NCBI RefSeq assembly: GCF_013359695.1
Contig: NZ_JABFMU010000003.1
Coordinates: 29,553 to 93,552 of the forward strand
Source: Pseudomonas sp. C2B4
GTDB taxonomy: Bacteria > Pseudomonadota > Gammaproteobacteria > Pseudomonadales > Pseudomonadaceae
Direction of reading: 5' to 3'
Length of the DNA stretch: 64,000 bases
Shown here: positions 29,601-37,497 of the stretch, piece by piece
Layout of the letters: every line of letters begins with the position of its first letter
Position numbering within the stretch: the stretch's first letter is position 1
Program-made: the position numbers and the translations under genes
Notes under the pieces: generated by a model
The model's input: only the letters and a program-made list of their open reading frames with translations
What the model was told of the DNA's origin: nothing
Databases searched by the model: none

Positions 29601-31323
29601 GCATCTCATCCAGAAAAACCTGCCTGACTTCTTCGACGCTGAACATCTGCAGGCTCAGTGCCGCTTCCTGGCGAGTCCATTTCAACCGCTGCGCCTTCAT
29701 GGGATCAAGCATCGACAGTGCCTGGTGAGAAACGTAACGCCCCTGCACCACATGCTCATCCGGCAAAACGGGATGACCCGCATTATCCCTGGGATAAAGC
29801 GTGCCCAGGCTGAGCGAGTCGATCCCGCCCTCAAGTGGCTCGGTCGCGGTAAAGCGTTTGTCACTGCGCTGGAAAATGTAGCCGGCATACTGTCGGTCAC
29901 GTCGGCTGCCGACCCGGGCATGGACATAGCGGGCGGCGTCATCGGCCGACAAAAATGCCGGGCTCATCGTCGGCCATTGGAAGTCGGCATAGGGAACCCA
30001 ATCGAGCCCGACCGGGCCGAGTCGATCCCATAAAGGGCTTCCCCGCAAGACTTCCAGTCGACCGGCCAGTGCCAGCACCGATACAAATTCGCGTGGGCGA
30101 AGCGTTCCCGCCTGCATCCTGGTTTGCAGGCCGCCGTCGCTGATGGAGCCATCAGGGTTTTCCACGCTCAGGGCCGTTTCAACCTCAGAACCGCTGAAGC
30201 TGTACTTCAGCATCGAGCAATCCTTGGCCTGCATGTATAGCGATAACGGCCTGTCGGCAGCCAATAGCGGCTTGCTCAAGGCCTGACAGGCAATGGCGAG
30301 CGCCATCTCACCCGGTGTGAAGAAATTCTCGTAAAGCCATGGCTGGCTTGAGGGGTACAGGGCAGGATCGGAACGGGAAGCGTAATAGAGACCTTCCAGC
30401 ACATAGCCGCTCGGAAGCTTCAACTGGTTGTCGTCACCGCGTGGAAAAAAGTGGCTCGGGTCCCATGAGGATCTACCTGCAGGCCGGGCCCGGGTCGCGA
30501 CGTACTCATCACCCGCTCTCTTTTTTAGAACCAATCCCGAAGTCAGCGCCCCCTTGGGTTTCAACGCCGCGAGCACCGCCAATTCGGCATTGGCGCAAAT
30601 GCTCGTCATCAATGGCAACTCGCTTATCACCCCTTTGGCAAAAGCTTTGCCTGGCTGCCAGTCCGACGGTACTTTGCCGATGGAGCCGCCCCAGTCCGCA
30701 TTAGACACGATGACTTTAAGCTCACCGACCGAAGCGACTTTGCGGATGGTGTTCTCCACGCCAAAGACCCCTACAGGGTTACCGGGCGGCGAACCCGCCT
30801 TGAGCCAGAGGTAATAGCTGAACTCCTCTTTTGAACCGCTGGGTGAATATTTCAACAGCACTTCATCGGGGCCTGAGAGATAGGCGCTGCGAAAAAAAGT
30901 GCGCTCCGAGACATCGGCGATGAAATCCATGTCGGAAAAAAAATTGATGAACAGCCTGATAACGGCTTCATCCTTGCCCGGATTGGCTTCGCGGACTTTG
31001 TCGTGTGCCGGCGGATGTGAATGAACATTCGCGACACAGGTATAGCCTTGCGGATGGAGATAGTTTCCGTGGGCATCGATAGCCAGAATGGTTCTGAAAT
31101 CATATCGATTGATCTCGCCAGGCTTTGGCTCGGTGGCGACGAAATCTCCGTTGGGCGTACGCAGAATTACGCTGCCATATTCCCGGTCCGCGGCGGCCGG
31201 GATCCTGTCATGCACCCAGCACGCAGCGTCTTCTTCGGTTGCAAACGCCGGACTCAATCCTGGCAAAACGGCGCTGGGGAGAGGTACCGCGGCGCGGGGC
31301 TCGCGGCCTGACACATCATTCAT
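26620..31323 (-). CDS. Giant protein of seven tandem JAB/DUF4329-like units
   Basis: The 1567-residue protein consists of seven divergent repeats of about 220 residues. They begin near residues 22, 237, 453, 671, 889, 1116 and 1336, each with a (L/M)SPxF...A...V pattern such as LSPAFATEEDAACWV. Only the first unit has a metalloprotease-like signature: E48, H101-S102-H103-P-P and S130-D-M-D133. The equivalent positions in the other units read YYAS, YVSH, FYSR, YRTR, YISA and LYLS. Each unit continues with a LLKY-type strand and an L-W element. No signal peptide or membrane segment is seen. AAAGG nine bases before the ATG at 31323 favours this start over 31332. DUF4329 domains are JAB-like and are often found in RHS-type toxins. 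Function here is unknown. Confidence 0.8.
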   Translation of the reverse strand: MNDVSGREPRAAVPLPSAVLPGLSPAFATEEDAACWVHDRIPAAADREYGSVILRTPNGDFVATEPKPGEINRYDFRTILAIDAHGNYLHPQGYTCVANVHSHPPAHDKVREANPGKDEAVIRLFINFFSDMDFIADVSERTFFRSAYLSGPDEVLLKYSPSGSKEEFSYYLWLKAGSPPGNPVGVFGVENTIRKVASVGELKVIVSNADWGGSIGKVPSDWQPGKAFAKGVISELPLMTSICANAELAVLAALKPKGALTSGLVLKKRAGDEYVATRARPAGRSSWDPSHFFPRGDDNQLKLPSGYVLEGLYYASRSDPALYPSSQPWLYENFFTPGEMALAIACQALSKPLLAADRPLSLYMQAKDCSMLKYSFSGSEVETALSVENPDGSISDGGLQTRMQAGTLRPREFVSVLALAGRLEVLRGSPLWDRLGPVGLDWVPYADFQWPTMSPAFLSADDAARYVHARVGSRRDRQYAGYIFQRSDKRFTATEPLEGGIDSLSLGTLYPRDNAGHPVLPDEHVVQGRYVSHQALSMLDPMKAQRLKWTRQEAALSLQMFSVEEVRQVFLDEMPLYLSGAQNSLIRFEPSTTVAGQALVKRLGTGKNPGPLVAELDAGDLLPSGFIREQAAAGRLTVVMNSELWGPRGRVTATWSAASGAWEWKRPEQVAFGAIFSSADEAAEDQYNRDVRLHDLEKAWFGFILKHKDREEYVATELVPNSDTRNDVFKPQNLFGVTKVPPYFQYPEGFQRHAFFYSRQRLKHSSVEVGSWLTHYFIVPDDLYSAVYYSRRRPVVESPNPIPLYISTQDGALLKFDNRKGNKLFDDDTPEMGLGEIKANLSSGKLQPQDFVLLVANHGGLTVMRTSALWDRPWPVDRHWLPFMNLQRQGLSPLFHNPDDAVIYARSRFPAEEGRIFGGVILVRSDGLYLTTDPMEISREDFDLSEVFPQENIQFLLSNDCRVTGRYRTRVPRELPVLLSEIEKQTYRNMLSVDTLYTAFKRPEQAGLDEYLFASDGSLIRYRTGLLSRLWALLNATFNDYQKLPGNYDGKVIKERIHDGTLNPSAWVDSLAKSGDLQVVTGGRFWGGRGTVTGWPPSPAALPQLMDDTKAVNEPACSPVFSQESAVARHVHEAVGDRAAQAFGFILRRTRNRFFSASLPVETRHSRMALDRVFPQGTLPDGHAMQAVYISAQYPRENDPDVGQFFLPPLDVHYICAAADSPQGYRPVYFSCADGALLRYEMNAFEPGEFYDKFGEIQLRKNTFASLEQATRDASDVSRGRFDLSSYIQRMARAGKLEVIVTSQYWSRHGVVDENWQPRRADVSAVELWAANPEPTLGPVFHHADDAARYVQQRASTGDVFDSGFESAILSRTLLLIDAAPCFVPIEPLARSASGGNPMDRIFRTANDRVVTRLDPLTIYPAGFKVVASHQLYLSGNTTLAPDIEQVYANFTSPFQVHAHTHALLSKGFMIKDYYYSTPHGVLIRYTPANTLAEKGLLLKKQAVFSGGKWEAGLSPGEFISQLIDLGDFRVLIAGTYWRQVGRMGTKWRERRQQPPATGIVRNREEL

Positions 31324-31489
31324 GATCGACATCCTTTCAGTAAGAACAGAGTTAGCTGTCGAATGAGTCTGTCCGTACGGTCTGGATGGCCCGCACTACA
31401 TAGTTATCGTTTGTGTATCCACAGGTGTTGATGCACCGGCGGCAGCGCTCCATCCACGGCCGTGGAAACCATCAAGCAAAAAACAACGG
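31324..31489. promoter_or_regulatory. Upstream spacer of the JAB-repeat gene
   Basis: This part of the 356-base spacer between the divergent JAB-repeat gene and urtA should contain the promoter of the former. No confident -35/-10 pair or operator is seen. The ribosome binding site CTGAAAGG lies at its edge. Confidence 0.3.
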
Positions 31490-31504
31490 GCACCACATCG
31501 GCGC
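31490..31504 (+). promoter_or_regulatory. NtrC-type binding site, distal
   Basis: GCACCACATCGGCGC matches GCACC-N5-GGTGC with one mismatch. It lies about 41 bases (four helical turns) before the second site and about 110 bases before the sigma-54 promoter of urtA, in the position of an enhancer. Confidence 0.6.
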
Positions 31505-31530
31505 ACAACGCGCACCACCCTCCAGATTCG

Positions 31531-31545
31531 GCGCCACCATGGTGC
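31531..31545 (+). promoter_or_regulatory. NtrC-type binding site, proximal
   Basis: GCGCCACCATGGTGC matches GCACC-N5-GGTGC with one mismatch. Together with the site at 31490 it would allow an NtrC dimer pair on one face of the helix. Confidence 0.62.
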
Positions 31546-31599
31546 GCGCTCACCCGACCCACGCTGCGATTTCTCTTTAAAACACAGGCGGCGCGGCCT

Positions 31600-31616
31600 T
31601 GGGCACAGCCCTTGCT
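31600..31616 (+). promoter_or_regulatory. Sigma-54 promoter of urtA
   Basis: GGGCACAGCCCTTGCT fits TGGCAC-N5-TTGCW except for the first base. The -24 GG and -12 GC are the correct 12 bases apart. Transcription would begin near 31627, leaving a leader of about 50 nucleotides before urtA. Confidence 0.72.
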
Positions 31617-31679
31617 AAAGACCCTTCAGTAGTCCGCATCTGCCACCAAGAAAATTCATACGTTCATGGAGATCGCACA

Positions 31680-32945
31680 ATGAAGCGTCGCAGTTTGATC
31701 AAGGCTTTCACACTCTCGGCAAGCATTGCCGCGATGGGCATGACCTGGACTGTCCAGGCCGCCGAGACCATCAAGGTCGGGATTCTGCATTCGTTGTCCG
31801 GCACCATGGCGATCTCCGAAACGTCGCTCAAGGACATGGCGTTGATGACCATCGACGAGATCAACGCCAAGGGTGGCGTGAACGGCAAGATGCTGGAGCC
31901 GGTGGTGGTGGACCCGGCATCGAACTGGCCGTTGTTCGCGGAAAAAGGCCGGCAGTTGCTGACCCAGGACAAGGTCGCGGTGGTGTTCGGTTGCTGGACT
32001 TCCGTGTCGCGTAAATCGGTGTTGCCGGTGTTCGAAGAACTCAATGGCCTGCTGTTCTATCCGGTGCAGTACGAAGGCGAAGAGATGTCGCCGAACGTCT
32101 TCTACACCGGCGCCGCGCCGAACCAGCAAGCGATCCCCGCCGTCGAGTACTTGATGAGTGAAGAAGGCGGCAGCGCCAAGCGCTATTTCCTGCTCGGCAC
32201 CGACTACGTCTACCCGCGCACCACCAACAAAATCCTGCGTTCGTTCCTGCACTCCAAAGGCGTGGCCGACAAGGACATCGAAGAGGTCTACACCCCGTTC
32301 GGCCACAGCGATTACCAGACCATTGTGGCCAACATCAAAAAATTCTCGGCCGGCGGCAAGACGGCGGTCATCTCCACGGTCAACGGCGACTCCAACGTGC
32401 CGTTCTACAAAGAGCTGGCCAACCAGGGCCTGAAGGCCACCGATGTTCCGGTGGTGGCGTTCTCCGTGGGCGAAGAAGAACTGCGCGGTATCGATACCAA
32501 ACCGCTGGTGGGCAACCTCGCGGCGTGGAACTACTTCGAGTCGGTCGAGAACCCGGCCAACAAGAAGTTCGTCGCCGACTGGAAAGCCTACGCCAAGAAA
32601 CACAACTTGCCGGGTGCCGACAAAGCCGTGACCAACGACCCGATGGAGGCCACTTACGTCGGCATCCACATGTGGGCTCAAGCGGCTGAAAAAGCCAAGT
32701 CCACCGACGTCGACAAAGTCCGCGAAGCCCTTGGCGGCCAGACCTTTGCCGCACCGTCCGGCTACACCCTGACCATGGACAAGACCAATCACCACCTGCA
32801 CAAGCCAGTGATGATCGGCGAGATCCAGGCTGATGGTCAGTTCAACGTCGTGTGGCAGACCGAAGGCCCGATCCGCGCCCAACCGTGGAGCCCGTTCATC
32901 CCGGGCAACGACAAGAAGCCTGAGTATGCGGTGAAGAGCAACTGA
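31680..32945 (+). CDS. urtA: Urea ABC transporter, periplasmic binding protein
   Basis: The 421-residue protein is the urea receptor of the UrtABCDE importer. The N-terminus MKRRSLIKAF resembles a twin-arginine signal, with cleavage near VQAAE. The mature part begins IKVGILHSLSGTMAIS, typical of the amide/urea binding family, with FYPVQYEGEE and YVGIHMW further on. The frame is open from 31599, but that stretch covers the sigma-54 promoter. The ATG at 31680 lies after a GGAG site. It is the first gene of a nitrogen-controlled urea block. Confidence 0.96.
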   Translation: MKRRSLIKAFTLSASIAAMGMTWTVQAAETIKVGILHSLSGTMAISETSLKDMALMTIDEINAKGGVNGKMLEPVVVDPASNWPLFAEKGRQLLTQDKVAVVFGCWTSVSRKSVLPVFEELNGLLFYPVQYEGEEMSPNVFYTGAAPNQQAIPAVEYLMSEEGGSAKRYFLLGTDYVYPRTTNKILRSFLHSKGVADKDIEEVYTPFGHSDYQTIVANIKKFSAGGKTAVISTVNGDSNVPFYKELANQGLKATDVPVVAFSVGEEELRGIDTKPLVGNLAAWNYFESVENPANKKFVADWKAYAKKHNLPGADKAVTNDPMEATYVGIHMWAQAAEKAKSTDVDKVREALGGQTFAAPSGYTLTMDKTNHHLHKPVMIGEIQADGQFNVVWQTEGPIRAQPWSPFIPGNDKKPEYAVKSN

Positions 32946-32996
32946 GCCACTGGATGTCGGGTGTGAACAGGTTGCTCATGCCCGGCACAATTCCCT

Positions 32997-33161
32997 GTGG
33001 GAGCGAGCTTTTGTGGTGAGGGGATTTATCCCCGTTGGACTGCGAAGCGGTCCCAAATCGGCGAATGCGGTTTTTCAGGAACACCGCATGCGCAGGTTTT
33101 ACGACTGCTTCGCAGCCGAACGGGGATAAATCCCCTCACCACAAATTCTTGTTCCCACATT
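32997..33161. repeat. Large nested inverted repeat between urtA and urtB
   Basis: A 22-base arm beginning GGTGAGGGGATTTATCCCCG is repeated exactly in inverted orientation at the other end, about 90 bases away. Each arm contains the smaller palindrome GGGGATTTATCCCC. Outer CTGTGGGAGCGAGC and GTTCCCACA remnants resemble the other REP family. Inner TGCGAAGC and GCTTCGCAG arms also pair. This is a second class of intergenic palindrome, here inside the urt operon. Confidence 0.85.
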
Positions 33162-33184
33162 TAGTCCGTGCAAGGCGACTCTCT

Positions 33185-34687
33185 ATGCCCACTGCCCTTT
33201 ACCGCTTGATTCTTGCCCTCGCACTTTTGCTGCCGATGGCCTCGTTCGCCAGCGACGCCGAAGACTTCGTCGCCGCCAACCCCATGCAGCAAGCCAAGCT
33301 GCTCGAAACCTGGGCCGCGCAGCCCGATCCGGCGCGCATCGAACTGATCAACGCCCTGCAACAAGGCGAGTTGACGGTCGATGGCCAGCCGAAAACCCTG
33401 CGCCTGAACAACCGCCTGCGGGGTCTGATCGACACCGCGCTGGCCAGTCACCAATTGCTCGCCGCCGACGCCAAAATCCGTCTGGTCGCCGCGCAGCAAT
33501 TGCAGAAAAGCGCTAAACCCGCGCAGCTGAAATTCCTCGATCAACAACTGGCGGGTGAACAGGATGAAAGCGTCCACGCGGCCCTGAGCCTGGCCCTGGC
33601 GAACCTGCAACTGGTGGACACCGATCCCGCCGTGCGCCTCGCTGCCGTGCGCCTGCTCGGCGAAACCGGCGACCCGCTGGCCCGCACACGCCTCGAAAGC
33701 CTCCTGGATCCGGGCGTGGAAACTGACGCCAATGTGCGCACCGCCGCCGAGACCAGCCTCACCCAGGTCAAACGCAAACTGCTGATGGGCGAACTGCTCG
33801 GCCAGGCCTTCAGTGGCATGTCCCTCGGTTCGATCCTGCTGCTGGCGGCGCTGGGCCTGGCGATCACCTTCGGGCTGCTCGGCGTGATCAACATGGCCCA
33901 CGGCGAGATGCTGATGCTCGGCGCCTACTCGACCTACGTGGTGCAACTGATGTTCCAGCGCTTCGCCCCGCAGGCCATCGAGTTCTATCCACTGATCGCA
34001 CTGCCGGTGGCGTTCTTCGTCACCGCCGCCATCGGCATGGCCCTTGAGCGCACAGTGATTCGTCACCTCTACGGGCGTCCGCTGGAAACCCTGCTCGCCA
34101 CCTGGGGCATCAGTCTGATGTTGATCCAGTTGGTGCGCCTGGTGTTCGGCGCACAGAACGTCGAAGTGGCCAACCCGGCGTGGTTGTCGGGCGGGATTCA
34201 GGTGCTGCCGAATCTGGTGCTGCCGTATAACCGCATCGTCATCATCGCCTTCGCGCTCTTTGTGGTCGTCCTCACCTGGCTGCTGCTGAACAAGACACGC
34301 CTGGGCCTGAACGTTCGCGCGGTCACCCAGAACCGCAACATGGCCGCCTGCTGCGGCGTGCCCACCGGCCGGGTCGACATGCTCGCCTTCGGCCTCGGCT
34401 CGGGCATTGCCGGGCTCGGCGGCGTGGCGCTAAGCCAGATCGGCAACGTCGGTCCGGACCTCGGCCAGAGCTACATCATCGACTCGTTCCTGGTAGTGGT
34501 GCTCGGCGGCGTCGGGCAACTGGCCGGTAGCGTGTTCGCCGCCTTCGGCCTGGGCATCGCCAACAAGATTCTCGAACCGCAGATCGGTGCCGTGCTCGGC
34601 AAGATCCTCATCCTCGCGCTGATCATTCTGTTCATCCAGAAACGTCCGCAAGGCCTCTTCGCACTCAAGGGACGGGTGATCGACTGA
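33185..34687 (+). CDS. urtB: Urea ABC transporter permease UrtB
   Basis: The 500-residue protein has a signal-like segment (about 1-22). A periplasmic alpha-helical part of about 190 residues with HEAT-like repeats follows (VRLAAVRLLGETGDPLA). Then come eight to nine membrane helices of the LivH type (about 205-500), with GVINMAHGEMLMLGAY and GLGSGIAGLGGVALSQIG. The N-terminal extension is normal in proteobacterial UrtB. The frame extends back to 33035 only through the inverted repeat. The stop overlaps the urtC start by one base. Confidence 0.95.
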   Translation: MPTALYRLILALALLLPMASFASDAEDFVAANPMQQAKLLETWAAQPDPARIELINALQQGELTVDGQPKTLRLNNRLRGLIDTALASHQLLAADAKIRLVAAQQLQKSAKPAQLKFLDQQLAGEQDESVHAALSLALANLQLVDTDPAVRLAAVRLLGETGDPLARTRLESLLDPGVETDANVRTAAETSLTQVKRKLLMGELLGQAFSGMSLGSILLLAALGLAITFGLLGVINMAHGEMLMLGAYSTYVVQLMFQRFAPQAIEFYPLIALPVAFFVTAAIGMALERTVIRHLYGRPLETLLATWGISLMLIQLVRLVFGAQNVEVANPAWLSGGIQVLPNLVLPYNRIVIIAFALFVVVLTWLLLNKTRLGLNVRAVTQNRNMAACCGVPTGRVDMLAFGLGSGIAGLGGVALSQIGNVGPDLGQSYIIDSFLVVVLGGVGQLAGSVFAAFGLGIANKILEPQIGAVLGKILILALIILFIQKRPQGLFALKGRVID

Positions 34688-35766
34688 TGAACCAGCCACT
34701 AATGGTCACGGCTACCCAAAAGGCCGGCCCCAAAGTCACGATCGCCGTCGGTGCGGTCATCCTCGTACTGCTGCTGGCGTTGCCACTGCTGTCGTTGTTG
34801 CCAGCGGACAGCACGTTGCATGTGTCGGCTTACACGCTGACGCTGGTGGGCAAAATCCTCTGCTACGCCATCGTCGCCCTGGCACTGGATCTGGTCTGGG
34901 GCTACGCCGGTCTCTTGTCCCTGGGCCACGGCCTGTTCTTCGCCCTCGGCGGGTATGCGATGGGCATGTACCTGATGCGCCAGGCTTCGGGCGATGGCTT
35001 GCCGGCATTCATGACCTTCCTGTCGTGGACCGAATTGCCCTGGTACTGGACCGGCACCAGCAGCTTCCTCTGGGCCCTGTGCCTGGTGGTGCTGGCGCCG
35101 GGTTTGCTGGCGTTGGTGTTCGGCTTCTTCGCCTTCCGTTCGCGGATCAAGGGCGTGTATTTCTCGATCATGACCCAGGCCCTGACCTTCGCCGGGATGC
35201 TGCTGTTCTTCCGCAACGAAACCGGTTTTGGCGGCAACAACGGCTTCACCAACTTCCGCACCATCCTTGGTTTTGGCATCACTGAACCGGGCACGCGTGC
35301 GGTGCTGTTTTTCGCCACGGTGGTGTTGCTGGTGGCGAGCCTGTTCATCGGCTGGCGACTGGCGCAAAGCAAGTTTGGTCGCGTGTTGACCGCCCTGCGC
35401 GATGCCGAGAATCGCTTGATGTTCTGCGGCTACGACCCACGGGGTTTCAAGCTGTTCGTCTGGGTGTTGAGCGCGGTGTTGTGTGGTCTGGCCGGAGCGT
35501 TGTATGTGCCGCAAGTCGGGATCATTAACCCAAGTGAGATGTCGCCAACCAACTCCATCGAAGCCGCCGTGTGGGTCGCCCTCGGCGGTCGTGGAACACT
35601 GATCGGCCCGTTGCTCGGCGCCGGCGTGGTCAACGGAATGAAGAGCTGGTTCACCGTAGCCTTTCCCGAATATTGGCTGTTCTTCCTCGGCGCGCTGTTC
35701 ATCGTCGTGACCCTGTATTTGCCCAAAGGCGTGATCGGTCTGCTGAAAAAGAGAGGTGAACAATGA
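34687..35766 (+). CDS. urtC: Urea ABC transporter permease UrtC
   Basis: The 359-residue LivM-type permease pairs with UrtB to form the urea channel. It contains LDLVWGYAGLLSLGHGLFFA and the coupling segment near GGRGTLIGPLLGAGVVNGMK. About nine hydrophobic helices are visible. It overlaps urtB by one base and urtD by four bases. Confidence 0.95.
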   Translation: MNQPLMVTATQKAGPKVTIAVGAVILVLLLALPLLSLLPADSTLHVSAYTLTLVGKILCYAIVALALDLVWGYAGLLSLGHGLFFALGGYAMGMYLMRQASGDGLPAFMTFLSWTELPWYWTGTSSFLWALCLVVLAPGLLALVFGFFAFRSRIKGVYFSIMTQALTFAGMLLFFRNETGFGGNNGFTNFRTILGFGITEPGTRAVLFFATVVLLVASLFIGWRLAQSKFGRVLTALRDAENRLMFCGYDPRGFKLFVWVLSAVLCGLAGALYVPQVGIINPSEMSPTNSIEAAVWVALGGRGTLIGPLLGAGVVNGMKSWFTVAFPEYWLFFLGALFIVVTLYLPKGVIGLLKKRGEQ

Positions 35767-36635
35767 GAGTCACTGCGAGCGCTGAATTCATGCTCGAACC
35801 AGCCTTCTTCCCGCCACTGGAGCCGAACAAGGACGCCGGCAGCAGCCGTGATGCCATCGGCCTCGGTCAGCGCGTCAGTCCGGGCCTGAACACCCGCCAC
35901 GGCACCATCCTGACCCTGGAGGACATCAGCGTCAGTTTCGATGGCTTCAAGGCGTTGAACGATCTGAACCTGTACATCGGCGTCGGCGAACTGCGCTGCA
36001 TCATCGGCCCCAACGGCGCGGGCAAGACCACGCTGATGGACGTGATCACCGGCAAGACCCGCCCGAGTCACGGCAAGGCCTGGTTCGGCGAAACCCTCGA
36101 TCTGACGCAAATGAGTGAAGTGCAGATCGCCCAGGCCGGCATCGGCCGCAAGTTCCAGAAGCCAACGGTGTTCGAAGCCCTGAGCGTGTTCGAGAACCTG
36201 GAACTGGCGCAGAAAACCGACAAGTCGGTGTGGGCCAGTCTGCGGGCGCGCCTCAATGGTGAACAGCAGGATCGCATTGCCGAGGTGCTGCACACCATTC
36301 GCCTGACTGCCTCGGTCAATCGCCCGGCCGGCTTGTTGTCCCATGGCCAGAAGCAGTTCCTGGAAATCGGCATGTTGCTGATGCAGGACCCTCAATTGCT
36401 GCTGCTCGACGAACCCGTGGCGGGCATGACCGACGCCGAAACCGAATTCACCGCCGAGCTGTTCAAGAGCCTGGCCGGTAAGCACTCGCTGATGGTGGTG
36501 GAGCACGACATGGGCTTCGTCGGCTCGATTGCCGACCACGTCACCGTGCTGCATCAGGGCAGCGTGCTGGCGGAAGGGTCGCTGGAGCAGGTGCAGGACA
36601 ATGAGCGGGTGATCGAGGTGTACCTCGGTCGCTAG
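35763..36635 (+). CDS. urtD: Urea ABC transporter ATP-binding protein UrtD
   Basis: The 290-residue ATPase of LivG type has an N-terminal extension of about 45 residues. Walker A reads GPNGAGKTT, the signature region LLSHGQKQFLEIGM replaces the usual LSGGQ, and Walker B is LLLLDEPVAGM. LSHGQ is the normal form in UrtD. Its start overlaps the urtC stop (ATGA). A REPIN separates it from urtE. Confidence 0.95.
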   Translation: MRVTASAEFMLEPAFFPPLEPNKDAGSSRDAIGLGQRVSPGLNTRHGTILTLEDISVSFDGFKALNDLNLYIGVGELRCIIGPNGAGKTTLMDVITGKTRPSHGKAWFGETLDLTQMSEVQIAQAGIGRKFQKPTVFEALSVFENLELAQKTDKSVWASLRARLNGEQQDRIAEVLHTIRLTASVNRPAGLLSHGQKQFLEIGMLLMQDPQLLLLDEPVAGMTDAETEFTAELFKSLAGKHSLMVVEHDMGFVGSIADHVTVLHQGSVLAEGSLEQVQDNERVIEVYLGR

Positions 36636-36656
36636 ACCTGCAAACACTTTTCAAAC

Positions 36657-36750
36657 TGTGGGAGCGAGCCTGCTCGCGAATGCGCTGGGTCAGACAACCT
36701 ATTTGGTGACTGATACACCCTCTTCGCGAGCAGGCTCGCTCCCACAGGGG
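36657..36750. repeat. REPIN, type A, between urtD and urtE
   Basis: Its loop carries GTGACTGATACACCCTC, close to those at 4-98 and 5628-5716. It lies 21 bases after the urtD stop and 19 bases before the urtE start, so it is inside an operon. Confidence 0.9.
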
Positions 36751-36768
36751 ACTGGGGGAGAATCTGGA

Positions 36769-37467
36769 ATGCTGCAAGTCGACAAGCTGCACCAGTACTA
36801 CGGCGGAAGCCACATCCTGCGTGGCCTGACGTTTGACGTGAAGGTCGGTGAAGTCACCTGCCTGCTCGGCCGCAACGGGGTGGGCAAGACCACCCTGCTC
36901 AAGTGCCTGATGGGCCTGCTTCCTGCCAAGGAAGGCGCGGTGAACTGGGAAGGCAAACCCATCACCACGTACAAGCCGCATCAGCGAGTGCATGCCGGCA
37001 TCGCTTACGTGCCCCAGGGCCGGGAGATTTTTGGGCGACTGACCGTGGAAGAAAACCTGCTGATGGGTCTTTCGCGATTTCCAGGCGCCGAGGCGAAGGA
37101 GGTTCCGGCCTTCATCTACGAATTGTTCCCGGTGCTGCTGCAAATGAAGCAACGGCGTGGTGGTGATTTGTCCGGCGGCCAGCAGCAACAGTTGGCCATC
37201 GGACGAGCCCTGGCCAGCCGTCCGCGTTTGCTGATCCTCGACGAACCCACTGAAGGCATCCAGCCGTCGGTGATCAAGGAGATCGGCGCGGTGATCAAGA
37301 AGCTCGCGGCCCGTGGCGATATGGCGATTCTGCTGGTGGAGCAGTTCTACGACTTCGCCGCCGAACTGGCCGATCACTACCTGGTGATGTCCCGGGGCGA
37401 GATCGTGCAGCAGGGACGCGGCGAAAATATGGAAGCCGAGGGTGTGCGCGGTCTGGTTACGATTTAA
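36769..37467 (+). CDS. urtE: Urea ABC transporter ATP-binding protein UrtE
   Basis: The 232-residue ATPase of LivF type starts MLQVDKLHQYYGG. It has Walker A GRNGVGKTT, signature DLSGGQQQQLAIG and Walker B LLILDEPTEGIQP. The start at 36769 is preferred because upstream in-frame codons lie in the REPIN. It completes the urea importer. Confidence 0.95.
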   Translation: MLQVDKLHQYYGGSHILRGLTFDVKVGEVTCLLGRNGVGKTTLLKCLMGLLPAKEGAVNWEGKPITTYKPHQRVHAGIAYVPQGREIFGRLTVEENLLMGLSRFPGAEAKEVPAFIYELFPVLLQMKQRRGGDLSGGQQQQLAIGRALASRPRLLILDEPTEGIQPSVIKEIGAVIKKLAARGDMAILLVEQFYDFAAELADHYLVMSRGEIVQQGRGENMEAEGVRGLVTI

Positions 37468-37497
37468 TCTGTAGCAACCTAACGATAATTAGAAACC

